Shown here piece after piece: positions 1-9,488 of a stretch of DNA of 64,000 nt. The DNA is from Mycolicibacterium setense (lineage in GTDB: Bacteria > Actinomycetota > Actinomycetes > Mycobacteriales > Mycobacteriaceae), in assembly GCF_000805385.1 (NCBI RefSeq), contig NZ_JTJW01000001.1, forward strand, positions 265,728-329,727, read 5' to 3'. Under the pieces are notes generated by a model, which saw only the letters and a program-made list of their open reading frames with translations, made no database searches and was not told the DNA's origin. The position numbers were made by a program, and so were the translations under genes. Within the stretch, counting starts at the first letter, position 1. Each line of letters opens with the position of its first letter.

Positions 1-542
1 GCGTCCACCGCGATCACACCCTTGTTGCCGCCGTAGTCGTTGACGCTGACCACCACGGTGTAGGAGTCGCCGCCCAAGATGTCGTTTCGGGAGCTCCCTA
101 TTCGGAAGCTCCATTTCGGTTCTCCGAGTGGCTTTTCGAGCGACGGCACGAGTTGATCGCGTGGCGGTCGCAGCGTACCCAGCGGCGGCACCGACGTGGG
201 CAGCGGCGATGCCGCGGCCGTGCTCGATGCGTCGTCGCGGGCGTTCAGCCACCACAGGAGCGTCCCGGTGCCCGCGGCCGCGACGACGACGGCAGCCACC
301 ACCGCTATCACCAACCATCGCTTGCTTCCGCGTGGTGGTTCCGGCGTCGGAGGGGTCGGCCCGTATCCCGCCTGGAACACGGGAGGCTGCCAGGTGTCGG
401 CCCCGCAAGGGCTCGGGGCGGATGGTGGCGGGCCGGCCTGTTGGAAAGGGTTGGGATAGGCGGGTGAGGACATCCCCTGAAACGGATCCGGTGTCGGATA
501 CGGTCCGGACGGCGGCGGAAAACCCGCGGGCGGGTAGGTCAT
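1..542 (-). CDS. Pro-rich N-terminus, single-TM protein, possible PQQ-like beta-propeller (3' part outside window)
   Basis: The reading frame is open from an ATG at 542 down to the window edge, giving about 180 residues. The first ~70 residues are rich in Pro, Gly and Tyr and are likely disordered and cytoplasmic. One membrane helix follows at about residues 75-98, after a basic KR. A Pro/Ser linker comes next. The last visible residues contain VVVSVNDYGGNKGVIAVDA, which resembles the 'G-v-v-A-l-D-a' strand of PQQ-like propeller repeats; that is inference from one repeat. Many mycobacterial proteins share this layout of Pro-rich head, membrane anchor and extracytoplasmic domain. The product's function cannot be stated because the C-terminal domain is missing. 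Confidence 0.75.
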   Translation of the reverse strand, partial: MTYPPAGFPPPSGPYPTPDPFQGMSSPAYPNPFQQAGPPPSAPSPCGADTWQPPVFQAGYGPTPPTPEPPRGSKRWLVIAVVAAVVVAAAGTGTLLWWLNARDDASSTAAASPLPTSVPPLGTLRPPRDQLVPSLEKPLGEPKWSFRIGSSRNDILGGDSYTVVVSVNDYGGNKGVIAVD

Positions 543-643
543 TGAACCCCTCCATCAATCACCGGGCCGGCAATCCAGTCACCCTATTAGAGCGCGGGAA
601 CGGGCCGGCCACCCAATTTGCGGAATGAATGGATGGTGGGCGC

Positions 644-1840
644 CTACGAACTCGGGGTGTGCAACAGCCCAGCGATGTCGGGATCGAGTTGTTGCAGGGC
701 GACGATGACGGCGACCCGGTAATCACGGCCGATCTGTGAGCGCACGGTGGTCGTCCGCCCCTGCCGCTCGGGCGGTCGGATCTCCTCGATGCGGGCCTGA
801 AGGGCGACGATGAGGTCTTCGAACTCGACGATGAGCCCCGACAGAATGAGGACCTCCGGGTCGAAGATCGCTTCGATGAGGATGGCCATGCTCGCGATCT
901 GGTCGATCACCTCGCGGATGATCTTCTGCGAGCCTGGATTTCGGCTGGTTTCCGATGCGACCGCGTCAAGGTCGATCTCTTTCAGCGGCACATTCTCGGT
1001 ATGAGGAGCGACCGCCTGCATGGCGTTGAGCGACATACTGGCGTTGACGCAACCTATCCGCCCGCACGTGCATTTCGCGGTGCTCCCGGACACCGGCATG
1101 TGACCGATCGCTCCGGCAACCCCGGTCGCGCCCGAGTACGGGCGCCCGCCGATGACCAATCCGACATCGACGTGGCCGCCGCAGTTGAGGACCAGCGCTG
1201 AGCGCACCTCCCTGGCGTCACCGGCAATGGTCTCGGCAAGTGTCATGGCTTGGGTCGCGTCCTGCACTGCGGTCGGTATGCCGAGGGCGCGGGAGATCGG
1301 CTTTCCCAGTTCCACATCGGACCAGCCGAGCGCTTTCGAATCGACGACGAAACCGGTTGTGCCATCGACGAATCCAGGAATGCAGATGCCCGCCGCGGCA
1401 ACGGGACCGCCACTGGGGTCGTCGATCAGCTTCTTGGCTATCCGGATGATCGACTTGATCACCGCAGCCGCAGTTCTGCCGCCGGTGGGCGTCTCGTCTT
1501 CAATAGAGATGTTGCCCGTCGCATCGGCCACAACAACGCGTGCGCGACGTCCGTCGATCCAGATCCCCAACACGCGCCGAGCCTGTGGGTTGCAGCCGAG
1601 TAGTTTGCGGGGACGACCACGGTAACCGGGTCCTTCCACGCGGGATTCCAGTTCGACGAGGGTGCCGTCGGCGATCAGTTCGCCGACGATCGCCGTGATC
1701 GATGGTCGGCTCAGGCCGAGTCGGTCAGCCAGGTCGGCCCGGGCCAGCGGACCGTCGGTCCGCAGCAGATGAACGACACGCTGGCGGTGCAGCAGGTGGA
1801 GCACCTGCGATTCCTGTCGCGCCGATTCTGACCGTTTCAG
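644..1840 (-). CDS. ROK-family transcriptional regulator
   Basis: This is a winged helix-turn-helix repressor of the NagC/XylR class fused to a sugar-kinase-like ROK domain. The HTH lies in the first ~70 residues (ADLADRLGLSRPSITAIVGEL). The ROK domain carries the zinc motif CTCGRIGC. The first ATG/GTG start is a GTG at 1804 (386 aa), but it clips the usual ROK leader helix. A CTG at 1840 lies 5 nt after a perfect AAGGAGG and adds residues beginning LKRSESARQESQ, typical of ROK N-termini, so I prefer CTG (398 aa). It is divergent from the large secreted protein at 1928, its probable target. The inducer is unknown. The family call is firm; the start is inference. Confidence 0.88.
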   Translation of the reverse strand: MKRSESARQESQVLHLLHRQRVVHLLRTDGPLARADLADRLGLSRPSITAIVGELIADGTLVELESRVEGPGYRGRPRKLLGCNPQARRVLGIWIDGRRARVVVADATGNISIEDETPTGGRTAAAVIKSIIRIAKKLIDDPSGGPVAAAGICIPGFVDGTTGFVVDSKALGWSDVELGKPISRALGIPTAVQDATQAMTLAETIAGDAREVRSALVLNCGGHVDVGLVIGGRPYSGATGVAGAIGHMPVSGSTAKCTCGRIGCVNASMSLNAMQAVAPHTENVPLKEIDLDAVASETSRNPGSQKIIREVIDQIASMAILIEAIFDPEVLILSGLIVEFEDLIVALQARIEEIRPPERQGRTTTVRSQIGRDYRVAVIVALQQLDPDIAGLLHTPSS

Positions 1841-1850
1841 CGGAACCTCC

Positions 1851-1902
1851 TTGACGGCGTCAACAATATGCTGCTATTAAGTTCGTCACATAAATTAAAT
1901 AG
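1851..1902. promoter_or_regulatory. Candidate ROK operators in divergent promoter region
   Basis: Two inverted repeats lie between the divergent genes. TTGAC-GGC-GTCAA at 1851-1863 overlaps the Shine-Dalgarno of the ROK gene, which would suit autorepression. The second pairs CTATTAA (1874-1880) with TTAAATAG (1895-1902) across an AT-rich centre. ROK repressors usually bind AT-rich palindromes, so the second is the better candidate. Both are seen directly; the binding is inferred. Confidence 0.4.
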
Positions 1903-1927
1903 ACACCTAGGGCATCGGAGCCAAGCC

Positions 1928-4780
1928 ATGACAGCTCGCAATCCGCTCTTCAATCCCTCTTTCACCTCTCGCTCGTCGAGCAACCCGGCAATCGCGACGC
2001 CGTTTGGTCGAACATCCCAAACTACCGCGCGTATCGGTGCCTACAGCGGCGTCGTGGTGACGGGGTGGCTGGTAGCCGCGCTCGCTTCGGGCCACGGTGT
2101 CGCCGCAGCCGATACCACCGGGGCGGCCTCGGATTCCTCCGCGTCGACCTCTGCGAGTTCGTCGTCTGGTGAGACTTCAACGGGGCCAACCGCTACTGGC
2201 TCCTCGGAGGTGGCCTCGCCGTCGAGCAAGAGCGGAACATCGGCGGAGGGTCCTGACGAGGGCTGGGCCAAGAAGCCGGTCAAGCCGAAGCGGTCGGGTA
2301 AGACGTCGTCGACGCGGCAGTTGGCGCCGGGTGTGACGATCAGCAGTAGCGGTGGGGCGCAGAGGGAGCCGGGCAAGCCGGAGGGGCTCGCGGGGGCGAT
2401 CGACGTGCACCTGGAGGCGTTGTCGTCGATACCGGACAAGGTGCGGGAGACGGTGCTGACGGGTAGTGGCGGCAAGGAGAAGCCGGAGTTGTCCCTGCCG
2501 GTGCTCTCGTTGCCGGAAGTTTCACTGCCTGAGGTTGCGTTGCCCGAGGCGGCGGCGCCGCGGGCGGTGGAGGTGGTGTCGGATTCCGAATCCAAAACCA
2601 CGGCGCCGGTTGGGCCGGTGAAGCTCAGTGAAACCCTCCAGCGTTCGCTGGCGAAAACTGAGGAGGTCACCGAGCGGGTTCAGGAGGTCACCGGCACGAT
2701 CGGCGATCGGGTGACCGCCAAGGTCGCCGAGAAGATCGGCGATGTGGGTCTGGAGTCGGCGGTCGAGGAAGCCGAGGCCGTATTCTCCTCTGCCGCACGC
2801 GATGTGCGTGCCACGGCCTTTGCCGTTGCGAAGCCTGCGGAGGGGGTTGTCGCGCCTGTCGCTGCGACCGATGGTTCCGCGGGAGTTCTCAACGGCATCG
2901 TCACCAATATCTTCAATCCGTTCCTTGCGTCGGATCCGTCTAGGCCGGAGCCGGTGAATCCGGCGTCTTGGGCGGTGTTGGCTTGGGTTCGGCGAAATCT
3001 GTTCAACCAGGCGCCGGTGGTCAGTGCCCCCACCACAACAGTGCAGACGGGCCAGACTGTGACCGGCAATATCGGCGTTACCGATGCCGAAGGTGATGAG
3101 CTGATCTACACGGTGACCGAGCAGCCGAAGTACGGCACGGTCACCATCAACCAGGAGACCGGCGAGTTTACCTACACCCCGGACGACATTGATTACGAAG
3201 CGGCGCAGATGGATTCGTTCACCGTGTCGGTCACCGACGGTGACAAGATCAACCTGCTGGCGCTCTTCAAACCGCGCACCGCCCAGAACGACATCGATGT
3301 CACGGTTCTCAGCCCCGAGGTGGAGCGGGTCATCCTCGACCTGCCCGATAACATCACGAACCCGAATACTCCGCGCTTCGCCCAAGACGGACAGTCTCTC
3401 TACTTCGCGGCAACGCCAGCCGAGGGCGGACGCGAGGAGATCTACCAGATCAGCGTCGACGGTACGGATGTCCAGTGCATTACCTGCGGCGTGTCCACGG
3501 ACATCACCGGAGGGCTGGGGAGAGTCGATCCGTTCGACGACGGGACGGGGCGGCTGATGATCCAAGTGAGGACCAGCCCGAACTCCTACGTCGTCTACGA
3601 AGAGACTGCCGACGGCAAACAATTGGTTCCGGTCGTCTCGCCGCCGGCCGGGGCTCGCGTCCTCGACCCGCAACGCGAGATGCGAATCTCGCCGGACGGG
3701 ACGCATGTGCTGTTCAGCCAGATTCAGATGACCCCGACCGGCCTCATCACGGCGGTGCCGGTGGTGGGAAGGTTGGAGCGCACGGCCGCCGGCTATGAAA
3801 TCGCCGATGCCCGTGTGGTTTACCCAGTCGGTGAGGGCAAGCAGTGGACACCTGACGGCAAGGGCGTGATCATCCTCGGCGGGCGCTACGAGGCCGGGAA
3901 CGTCGACGACATCGTGGTCGACCTGGAGACCGGTGAAGTGACGCGGCTGACCGGCAACCTCGATTACGACGAAGATATCGACATGTCGCCCAACGGGCAG
4001 TGGATCGCGGTCGGCAGCACCCGCGGGTACGACGCGCTGACGCCGATGTCACGGATCGTGCGGCCGGCGTTCCTACCGGCGGACATCCAAGGCGCGGTGT
4101 ACGAGAAGTACCGAGGCACCGGGGATTCGACGAACATCACGAACCAAGAGTGGGTCATCGCAATCGAGGATGACCTCAAGGGCGAGTACGGGATTCCGGT
4201 GTTCGTCGACGGCGACGGCTACACCGCCCGCAGCATGGCGAGCTGGAACACCACCGGCGATGCGGTGGCCTTCTGGGAAGCCAGCCAGGACGATGAGACG
4301 GACACCCGGTTGGTTATCGCCAACTTGAAGTACACGACCAGCGTCGGACCCGTAGAGGGCAATCTGGTGACCCCGGATCCCACCTGGGCGCCGGAACTCA
4401 AGACCTACGTGCCCAGCCCGGCACCGCTGCCTCCCACCGGAACGTATTCCGGCGCGGGCGGAGGCACCGCGGTGGTCAGCGAGATGACCGATCCGACGAC
4501 GGGACACATCGTCCGCACCGTCACCTACACCGACTACGTCAACGAGGAGGGAATGATCCTCAACGGCACCGAGTCAACCGACACCACCGCCAGCCAGTCA
4601 AACATCCATTACGTCGCTGATATCGCCGTGACGGGTGAGCACACCGGGTATCTGAAGGCGGACGCCACCATCAACAAGCTCCAGCGCACGATGACCGGCT
4701 ACATCACCTCTGACCTCGATGGTGACGTGCAGAGCGTCAATGATCAGGACAGGATCGACGAGGATCGGGCCAACATGTAG
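1928..4780 (+). CDS. Large secreted protein: cadherin-like Ig domain plus TolB-like beta-propeller
   Basis: The product is about 950 aa from ATG 1928, chosen over an in-frame ATG at 1868 because GGAG sits 7 nt upstream. A long signal-like segment (about residues 35-60, GVVVTGWLVAALASGHGVAAA) is followed by a Ser/Thr-rich linker and a repetitive helical stretch with LPVLSLPEVSLPEVALPE. A cadherin/VCBS-like Ig domain spans about residues 364-465 (VTGNIGVTDAEGDELIYTVT). A TolB/WD40-like propeller spans about 466-820, with a CITC pair near its start. A C-terminal beta-rich domain begins near 836. It is probably cell-surface or secreted. Modules of this kind bind ligands or partners; no enzymatic residues are evident. 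The divergent ROK regulator suggests carbohydrate-linked control. Confidence 0.75.
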   Translation: MTARNPLFNPSFTSRSSSNPAIATPFGRTSQTTARIGAYSGVVVTGWLVAALASGHGVAAADTTGAASDSSASTSASSSSGETSTGPTATGSSEVASPSSKSGTSAEGPDEGWAKKPVKPKRSGKTSSTRQLAPGVTISSSGGAQREPGKPEGLAGAIDVHLEALSSIPDKVRETVLTGSGGKEKPELSLPVLSLPEVSLPEVALPEAAAPRAVEVVSDSESKTTAPVGPVKLSETLQRSLAKTEEVTERVQEVTGTIGDRVTAKVAEKIGDVGLESAVEEAEAVFSSAARDVRATAFAVAKPAEGVVAPVAATDGSAGVLNGIVTNIFNPFLASDPSRPEPVNPASWAVLAWVRRNLFNQAPVVSAPTTTVQTGQTVTGNIGVTDAEGDELIYTVTEQPKYGTVTINQETGEFTYTPDDIDYEAAQMDSFTVSVTDGDKINLLALFKPRTAQNDIDVTVLSPEVERVILDLPDNITNPNTPRFAQDGQSLYFAATPAEGGREEIYQISVDGTDVQCITCGVSTDITGGLGRVDPFDDGTGRLMIQVRTSPNSYVVYEETADGKQLVPVVSPPAGARVLDPQREMRISPDGTHVLFSQIQMTPTGLITAVPVVGRLERTAAGYEIADARVVYPVGEGKQWTPDGKGVIILGGRYEAGNVDDIVVDLETGEVTRLTGNLDYDEDIDMSPNGQWIAVGSTRGYDALTPMSRIVRPAFLPADIQGAVYEKYRGTGDSTNITNQEWVIAIEDDLKGEYGIPVFVDGDGYTARSMASWNTTGDAVAFWEASQDDETDTRLVIANLKYTTSVGPVEGNLVTPDPTWAPELKTYVPSPAPLPPTGTYSGAGGGTAVVSEMTDPTTGHIVRTVTYTDYVNEEGMILNGTESTDTTASQSNIHYVADIAVTGEHTGYLKADATINKLQRTMTGYITSDLDGDVQSVNDQDRIDEDRANM

Positions 4781-4806
4781 TCCCTGAACGTATCCGAACA
4801 CACCAG

Positions 4807-4848
4807 CCGCTCCGGCCCGCTCACCTCACGGTGAGCGCGTCGGAGCGG
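4807..4848. terminator. Hairpin between convergent genes
   Basis: A two-part stem: CCGCTCCG (4807-4814) pairs with CGGAGCGG (4841-4848), enclosing GCTCACC (4819-4825) and GGTGAGC (4830-4836) with loop TCAC. It lies between two converging genes and has no U-tract on either strand, so it is a probable bidirectional terminator of the U-less mycobacterial kind. Confidence 0.6.
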
Positions 4849-4855
4849 TTGGCGT

Positions 4856-5239
4856 TCAACGCATCCGGGCGATGATCTGGATCTCGGCCAGCGCGCCAGG
4901 GATCGCCAACTCGGTGACACCGACGGCGGTCCAGGCCGGGTACGGTGCAGCCACGAATTCGTCTTTGACCTCACCGAACACCTGCACATGTTGTCGCAGG
5001 CCGACGTGGTAGCTGGTGATGTCGGTGACGTCGGCGAAGGTCAGCCCGGCCTCCGCCAGCAGCCCGTTCAGGTTCTCGAAGGCCTGCGTGAACTGTTCCC
5101 GCGGATTCTCGGCCACGCTCATGTCGGGTCGGATGCCGATCATCCCCGAACAGTGCAGGTGCTCGCCGTCGATCACCGCGGGCGCGAAGTGGTGGGCGTC
5201 GTACATCGGCTGCATCCACTGCGGGACAACTATTTTCAT
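4856..5239 (-). CDS. RidA/YjgF/UK114-family protein
   Basis: A 127-aa single-domain protein of the usual RidA length. RidA enzymes hydrolyse reactive enamine/imine intermediates from PLP enzymes. The core is present (FENLNGLLAEAGLTFADVTDITSYHV, split here as FENLNGLLAEAG and the following strand). The Arg that normally follows P-A in the active site and binds the substrate carboxylate is Trp here (YPAWTAVGV), so classic deaminase activity is doubtful. The gene is followed by a hairpin shared with the facing gene. It stands alone, 110 bp downstream of pntB in the same direction and separated from it by a terminator. Confidence 0.85.
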   Translation of the reverse strand: MKIVVPQWMQPMYDAHHFAPAVIDGEHLHCSGMIGIRPDMSVAENPREQFTQAFENLNGLLAEAGLTFADVTDITSYHVGLRQHVQVFGEVKDEFVAAPYPAWTAVGVTELAIPGALAEIQIIARMR

Positions 5240-5302
5240 GTATAGCTCCTGATTCAGCGCAGTTGCGCGTCGGGCACCGGCCTACCGCGAGAAGACGCGA
5301 AA

Positions 5303-5330
5303 ACCCCCTATTTCCGGAGAAATAGGGGGT
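5303..5330. terminator. Strong intrinsic terminator after pntB
   Basis: A perfect 12-bp stem, ACCCCCTATTTC (5303-5314) with GAAATAGGGGGT (5319-5330), loop CGGA. On the minus strand the 3' arm is followed by TTTCGCG. It lies 25 nt past the pntB stop and would insulate the RidA gene. Confidence 0.8.
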
Positions 5331-5354
5331 CTTCACGTCTGCTGGGCAGAGAAA

Positions 5355-6803
5355 CTACACGTGCTCCGCGACGGGCAGGGCCGCGAGGATGTCGTTGACG
5401 CGGTCGCGGGCATCACCGAACAGCATCTGGGTGTTCTCGCGGAAGAACAGCGGGTTCTGCACGCCGGCGTAACCGGAGGCCATGGAGCGCTTGAACACGA
5501 TGACGTGGTCGGCGTTCCACACCGTCAGCACCGGCATACCCGCTATGGGGCTGCTCGGATCCTCGGCTGCGGCCGGGTTGACGGTGTCGTTGGCGCCGAT
5601 CACCAAAACCACGGAGGTGCCGTCGAAGTCGTCGTTGATCTCGTCCATCTCGAGCACGATGTCGTAGGGCACCTTGGCCTCGGCCAGCAGCACGTTCATG
5701 TGCCCGGGCAGGCGGCCGGCGACGGGGTGGATGCCGAAGCGGACGTTGACGCCGCGCTCCCGCAGCTTGCGGGTCAGGTCGGCCACACCGTACTGGGCCT
5801 GGGCCACGGCCATGCCGTAGCCCGGCGTGATGATCACCGAGTCCGCGTGGGCGAGCAGTTCGGCCGCACCCTCGGCGTTGATCTCGCGGTGCTCGCCGTA
5901 GTCCTTGTCCTCGGCCGGGCCGGCCTCGATGCCGAAGCCGCCGGCGATCACCGAGATGAACGACCGGTTCATGGCCTTGCACATGATGTAGGACAGGTAG
6001 GCACCGGAGGAGCCGACGAGGGCGCCGGTGATGATCAGCAGGTCGTTGCCGAGCAGGAAGCCCGATGCGGCCGCGGCCCAGCCCGAGTAGCTGTTGAGCA
6101 TCGACACCACGACGGGCATGTCACCGCCGCCGATCGAGGCCACCAGGTGCCAACCGAGCAGCAGCGCCAGCACGGTCACCACGATGAGCAGCCACAGGTG
6201 CGGTTCGATGACGAACCACACGGTCAGCGCGGCGAACACCACGAGCGCGCCGATGTTGAGGAAGTTCTTGCCGGGCAGCATGAGGGGTGCGGACTTCATG
6301 CGGGCCGAGAGCTTCAGGTTGGCCACGATGGAACCGGTGAAGGTGACGGCACCGATGAACACGCCGATGAACACCTCGGCCGAGTGGATGCCGAGCATGC
6401 CTTCGCCGGCCAGCTTGGTGGCTTCGGCGCCGGCCACATCACCCTCGACGTGCAGGTAGCCGTTCCAGCCGACCAGCACCGCGGCCAGACCGACGAAGCT
6501 GTGCAGCAGTGCGATCAGTTCGGGCATGCCCGTCATCTCGACCACCTTGGCGCGCCACAGACCGATCGCGGCGCCGACGATCATGGCGCCGACCAGCAGG
6601 GCCAGGCCCAGCGGTTCGATCTTGTGCTCGAAGGCCAGGGCGATGGTGGCGATCAGGGCGACCGCCATGCCGACGATGCCGAAGGTGTTTCCGGCCCTTG
6701 ACGTCTCGTGCTTGGACAGTCCGGCCAGGGCGAGGATGAACAGCAGGGCCGCGACGACGTAGGCGGCGGTGGCAACGTTTTCTAGGGTGAACATGGAATC
6801 CAT
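5355..6803 (-). CDS. pntB: NAD(P) transhydrogenase subunit beta
   Basis: PntB carries domain II membrane helices and the NADP(H)-binding domain III of the proton-pumping transhydrogenase, which moves hydride between NADH and NADP+ across the plasma membrane. The 482-aa length is the family norm. About nine hydrophobic helices occupy residues 5-270. Domain III follows with the nucleotide-binding [10 protein letters not shown] and the [10 protein letters not shown] segment. The end ([19 protein letters not shown]) is diagnostic. pntB lies 27 nt downstream of pntA on the same strand, so the two form an operon. Confidence 0.97.
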   Translation of the reverse strand: MDSMFTLENVATAAYVVAALLFILALAGLSKHETSRAGNTFGIVGMAVALIATIALAFEHKIEPLGLALLVGAMIVGAAIGLWRAKVVEMTGMPELIALLHSFVGLAAVLVGWNGYLHVEGDVAGAEATKLAGEGMLGIHSAEVFIGVFIGAVTFTGSIVANLKLSARMKSAPLMLPGKNFLNIGALVVFAALTVWFVIEPHLWLLIVVTVLALLLGWHLVASIGGGDMPVVVSMLNSYSGWAAAASGFLLGNDLLIITGALVGSSGAYLSYIMCKAMNRSFISVIAGGFGIEAGPAEDKDYGEHREINAEGAAELLAHADSVIITPGYGMAVAQAQYGVADLTRKLRERGVNVRFGIHPVAGRLPGHMNVLLAEAKVPYDIVLEMDEINDDFDGTSVVLVIGANDTVNPAAAEDPSSPIAGMPVLTVWNADHVIVFKRSMASGYAGVQNPLFFRENTQMLFGDARDRVNDILAALPVAEHV

Positions 6804-6830
6804 TCCAAAGTCTCAGTGGGCACGCAGGTT

Positions 6831-8357
6831 CTAGCTGCGGGAGAACATCGCGAGCATGCGACGCGTCACCGCGAAGCCGCCGAATACGTTGATGCTGGCC
6901 AGCAGGATCGCGCAGGTCGCGATCGCGGTCACCAGCGCATTGCCGTGGCCGACCTGCAGCAGGGCGCCCACCACGATGATTCCGGAGATCGCGTTGGTCA
7001 CCGACATCAGCGGGGTGTGCAGCGCGTGGTGCACATTGCCGATCACGTAGTAGCCGATCACGATCGCCAGCGCGAACACGGTCAGGTGGACCTGCAGCGC
7101 GGCCGGGGAGATCGCGATCAGGGCGAAGATCGCGGCCGCCGCGGCGAACGTGACGCCCAGCCGGCGCCCGGTCGACATCGGCTGCTTCTCTTCCTTGACC
7201 ACCGGGGCCGCGGCAGCGGGCTGGGCGGCCGGGGCGGCGGAGACCTGCACGGGCGGCGGGGGCCAGGTGGTCTCGCCGTCACGCACCACGGTCACCGAGC
7301 GCTGCACCACGTCGTCCCAGTCGAGGACGACCTTGCCGTCCTTCTCCGGGGTGAGCAGCTTGAGCAGATTCACCAGGTTGGTGCCGTACAGCTGGGAGGC
7401 CTGGGCGGGCAGACGGCCGGCCAGGTCGGTGTAGCCGATGATCGTCACGCCGTTGTCGGTGACGATCGCCTGGTCCTTCACGGTGCCTTCGACGTTGCCG
7501 CCGTTGGCCGCGGCCATGTCGACGATCACGCTGCCGGCCTTCATCGACGCCACCATCTCGGCGGTGATGATGCGCGGTGCGGGCCTGCCGGGGATCAGTG
7601 CCGTCGTGACGATGATGTCGACGTCCTTGCACTGCTCGGCGTACAGCGCCGCCTCGCGGGCCTTGTAGTCGTCGTCCATCTCTTTGGCGTAGCCGGTGGC
7701 CGACACCTCGGCAGCGGCCGGATCGACGGAGAGGTACTCGCCACCGAGGGAGGCGACCTGGTCGGCGACCTCGGGCCGCGGATCGGTGGCGCGCACGATC
7801 GCGCCGAGGCTGCCCGCGGCACCGATGGCGGCCAGGCCGGCCACACCGGCACCCACGACGAGCACCTTGGCCGGCGGCACCTTGCCCGCTGCGGTCACCT
7901 GGCCGGTGAAGAACCGGCCGAAGGCGTGTGCGGCCTCGACCACGGCGCGGTAGCCGGCGATGTTGGCCATCGAGGACAGCACGTCCAGCGACTGGGCCCG
8001 CGAGATGCGCGGCACCGCGTCCATGGCCAGCACGGTGATGGGGCGGGTGGACAGCTTCTCGACGAGCTCCGGCTTGAGAGCGGGTGAGATCAAGCTCACC
8101 AGCGTCGCTCCGTCGCGCAGCTTGGCGATCTCGGCATCATCGGGCGCGTTGACCTTCAGCACGACGTCCGCGTCCCAGGGCTGACCGATCTCGGCACCCG
8201 CGTCGACGTAGGCGGCGTCGGAGAAGCTCGAGGCAGCACCGGCGCCGGACTCTACGACTACCGCGTACCCGAGCTTGATGATCTGCCCGACAGTCTGCGG
8301 TGTGGCGGCGACGCGCGTTTCCCCAGGTAGAGACTCGCGCGGGATCCCGATGAGCAT
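6831..8357 (-). CDS. pntA: NAD(P) transhydrogenase subunit alpha, fused form
   Basis: The 508-aa protein joins the NAD(H)-binding domain I (residues 1-370; [20 protein letters not shown] start, [18 protein letters not shown]ossmann motif, RATDPRPEV) to a Pro/Ala linker and four C-terminal membrane helices (about 405-500). It is therefore the full-length E. coli-like alpha subunit, whereas M. tuberculosis splits it into PntAa and PntAb. A GGAGCGG Shine-Dalgarno precedes the ATG. It is the first gene of the pntAB operon and partners PntB in proton-coupled NADPH formation. Confidence 0.96.
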   Translation of the reverse strand: MLIGIPRESLPGETRVAATPQTVGQIIKLGYAVVVESGAGAASSFSDAAYVDAGAEIGQPWDADVVLKVNAPDDAEIAKLRDGATLVSLISPALKPELVEKLSTRPITVLAMDAVPRISRAQSLDVLSSMANIAGYRAVVEAAHAFGRFFTGQVTAAGKVPPAKVLVVGAGVAGLAAIGAAGSLGAIVRATDPRPEVADQVASLGGEYLSVDPAAAEVSATGYAKEMDDDYKAREAALYAEQCKDVDIIVTTALIPGRPAPRIITAEMVASMKAGSVIVDMAAANGGNVEGTVKDQAIVTDNGVTIIGYTDLAGRLPAQASQLYGTNLVNLLKLLTPEKDGKVVLDWDDVVQRSVTVVRDGETTWPPPPVQVSAAPAAQPAAAAPVVKEEKQPMSTGRRLGVTFAAAAAIFALIAISPAALQVHLTVFALAIVIGYYVIGNVHHALHTPLMSVTNAISGIIVVGALLQVGHGNALVTAIATCAILLASINVFGGFAVTRRMLAMFSRS

Positions 8358-8433
8358 CGAATCCGCTCCGTTCTGTTCGTTGGGCCTACTGGTTCAGCCC
8401 GAAAGAGTGTCGCATTTGTGTTCAGATAACGCC

Positions 8434-8453
8434 CATGCCCCTTTTGGGGGATG
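8434..8453 (-). terminator. Hairpin after corA
   Basis: On the minus strand CATCCCCC-AAAA-GGGGCATG can fold with a one-base bulge. It begins 22 nt past the corA stop and upstream of pntA, so it may separate the two units. The stem is short and lacks a U-tract. Confidence 0.4.
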
Positions 8454-8474
8454 TGACCCATGGCGCAGTTTTTG

Positions 8475-9488
8475 CTACAGCCAGTCCCGGCGTTTGAACA
8501 TCACATACAACAGGATGACCAGCACAACGATCAAAATGCTGCTGGCGATGAAGCCGACGACGGTGTTGATCCCGGGGTACATGACGTTCTGGCCGTAGAA
8601 ACCTGTGATTGCGGTCGGTACCGCGATGATGGCCGCCCAGCCGCTGAGTTTCTTCATCACGGTGTTGAGCCGGGCGTCCTGCAGGGAAAGGTTGGTCTCG
8701 AACACCGTGGTGACCATGTCGCGCAGGGATTCGGTCCACTCCGAAGCCCGCAGCACGTGGTCGTACAGGTCGGCATAAAGTGGATCGAGCGCGGGTTCCG
8801 TTGAGGAGTCGAGCCTGCGGTGCTGGATGGTGCTGACGACCTCGCGCATGGGAAGCACCACCCGGCGCAGTTCGACCAGGTCCTTGCGCAGCTGGAAGGT
8901 CCTCCGTTGCAGGCCGCGCCGTGGACCGCCGTCGGCGAACAACTCATCCTCGAGTGATTCGATGGCATCGTCCAGCACCTCGACGGCCTCGAAGTGCCCG
9001 TCCACCACGACGTCGAGCAGACCGTGCACCAGGGCGCCGACGCCGTACCGCTGGCCGCCGAGGTCATCGAAGCGTCGGGACACCTCGCCGATGTCGAACT
9101 CGGTGGCCGCACCGTTGACGCTGGGCAGTCGCACGGTGATCAGCCCACGCGGCAGCACGAATGCCGAGATGCGGTGTTTCAGCAACATCGAGGTGTCCTG
9201 CGCCAGGTCCTCGTCGGGCTTCCGGGTGTCGATCGCGTACACCGTGAAGAACGTATGAGATTGGTACACCGAGGTTTTGGTGCGTTCCTTGGGTGCGACG
9301 GCGTCTTCGACGGCCCAGATGTTGAGCCCGAGTTCTTTGGCCAGCTCGCGCAGCGCCTCGTGGTCGGGGTCGTAGATGTCGGCCCACACCAGCGCGTCCT
9401 CTTCGGCCAGGCAATCCGATATGCCCGAGAACGTGAAACCGTCCACCGGCTTTCCGGCCCGCCAGACTCGTCCCTGCACATTCTTCAT
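8475..9488 (-). CDS. CorA-family divalent cation transporter
   Basis: A 337-aa CorA-like protein. It has a cytoplasmic alpha/beta N-terminal domain (1-200), a long helix (EWTESLRDMVTTVFETNLSL, about 235-255) and two C-terminal membrane helices (about 275-330) ending in a basic KRRDWL tail. The pore signature normally reads YGMN; here it is YGQN (TGFYGQNVMYPG), a variant seen in many actinobacterial CorA relatives. It probably transports Mg2+ or another divalent metal; the direction and metal cannot be read from sequence. Its start overlaps the tetR stop by 4 nt, so the two are translationally coupled. Confidence 0.9.
   Translation of the reverse strand: MKNVQGRVWRAGKPVDGFTFSGISDCLAEEDALVWADIYDPDHEALRELAKELGLNIWAVEDAVAPKERTKTSVYQSHTFFTVYAIDTRKPDEDLAQDTSMLLKHRISAFVLPRGLITVRLPSVNGAATEFDIGEVSRRFDDLGGQRYGVGALVHGLLDVVVDGHFEAVEVLDDAIESLEDELFADGGPRRGLQRRTFQLRKDLVELRRVVLPMREVVSTIQHRRLDSSTEPALDPLYADLYDHVLRASEWTESLRDMVTTVFETNLSLQDARLNTVMKKLSGWAAIIAVPTAITGFYGQNVMYPGINTVVGFIASSILIVVLVILLYVMFKRRDWL

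Noticed and set aside
5361..6701. A 446-codon plus-strand frame opposite pntB
   Set aside because: His/Asp/Gly-rich composition and full antisense overlap with an unmistakable PntB gene.
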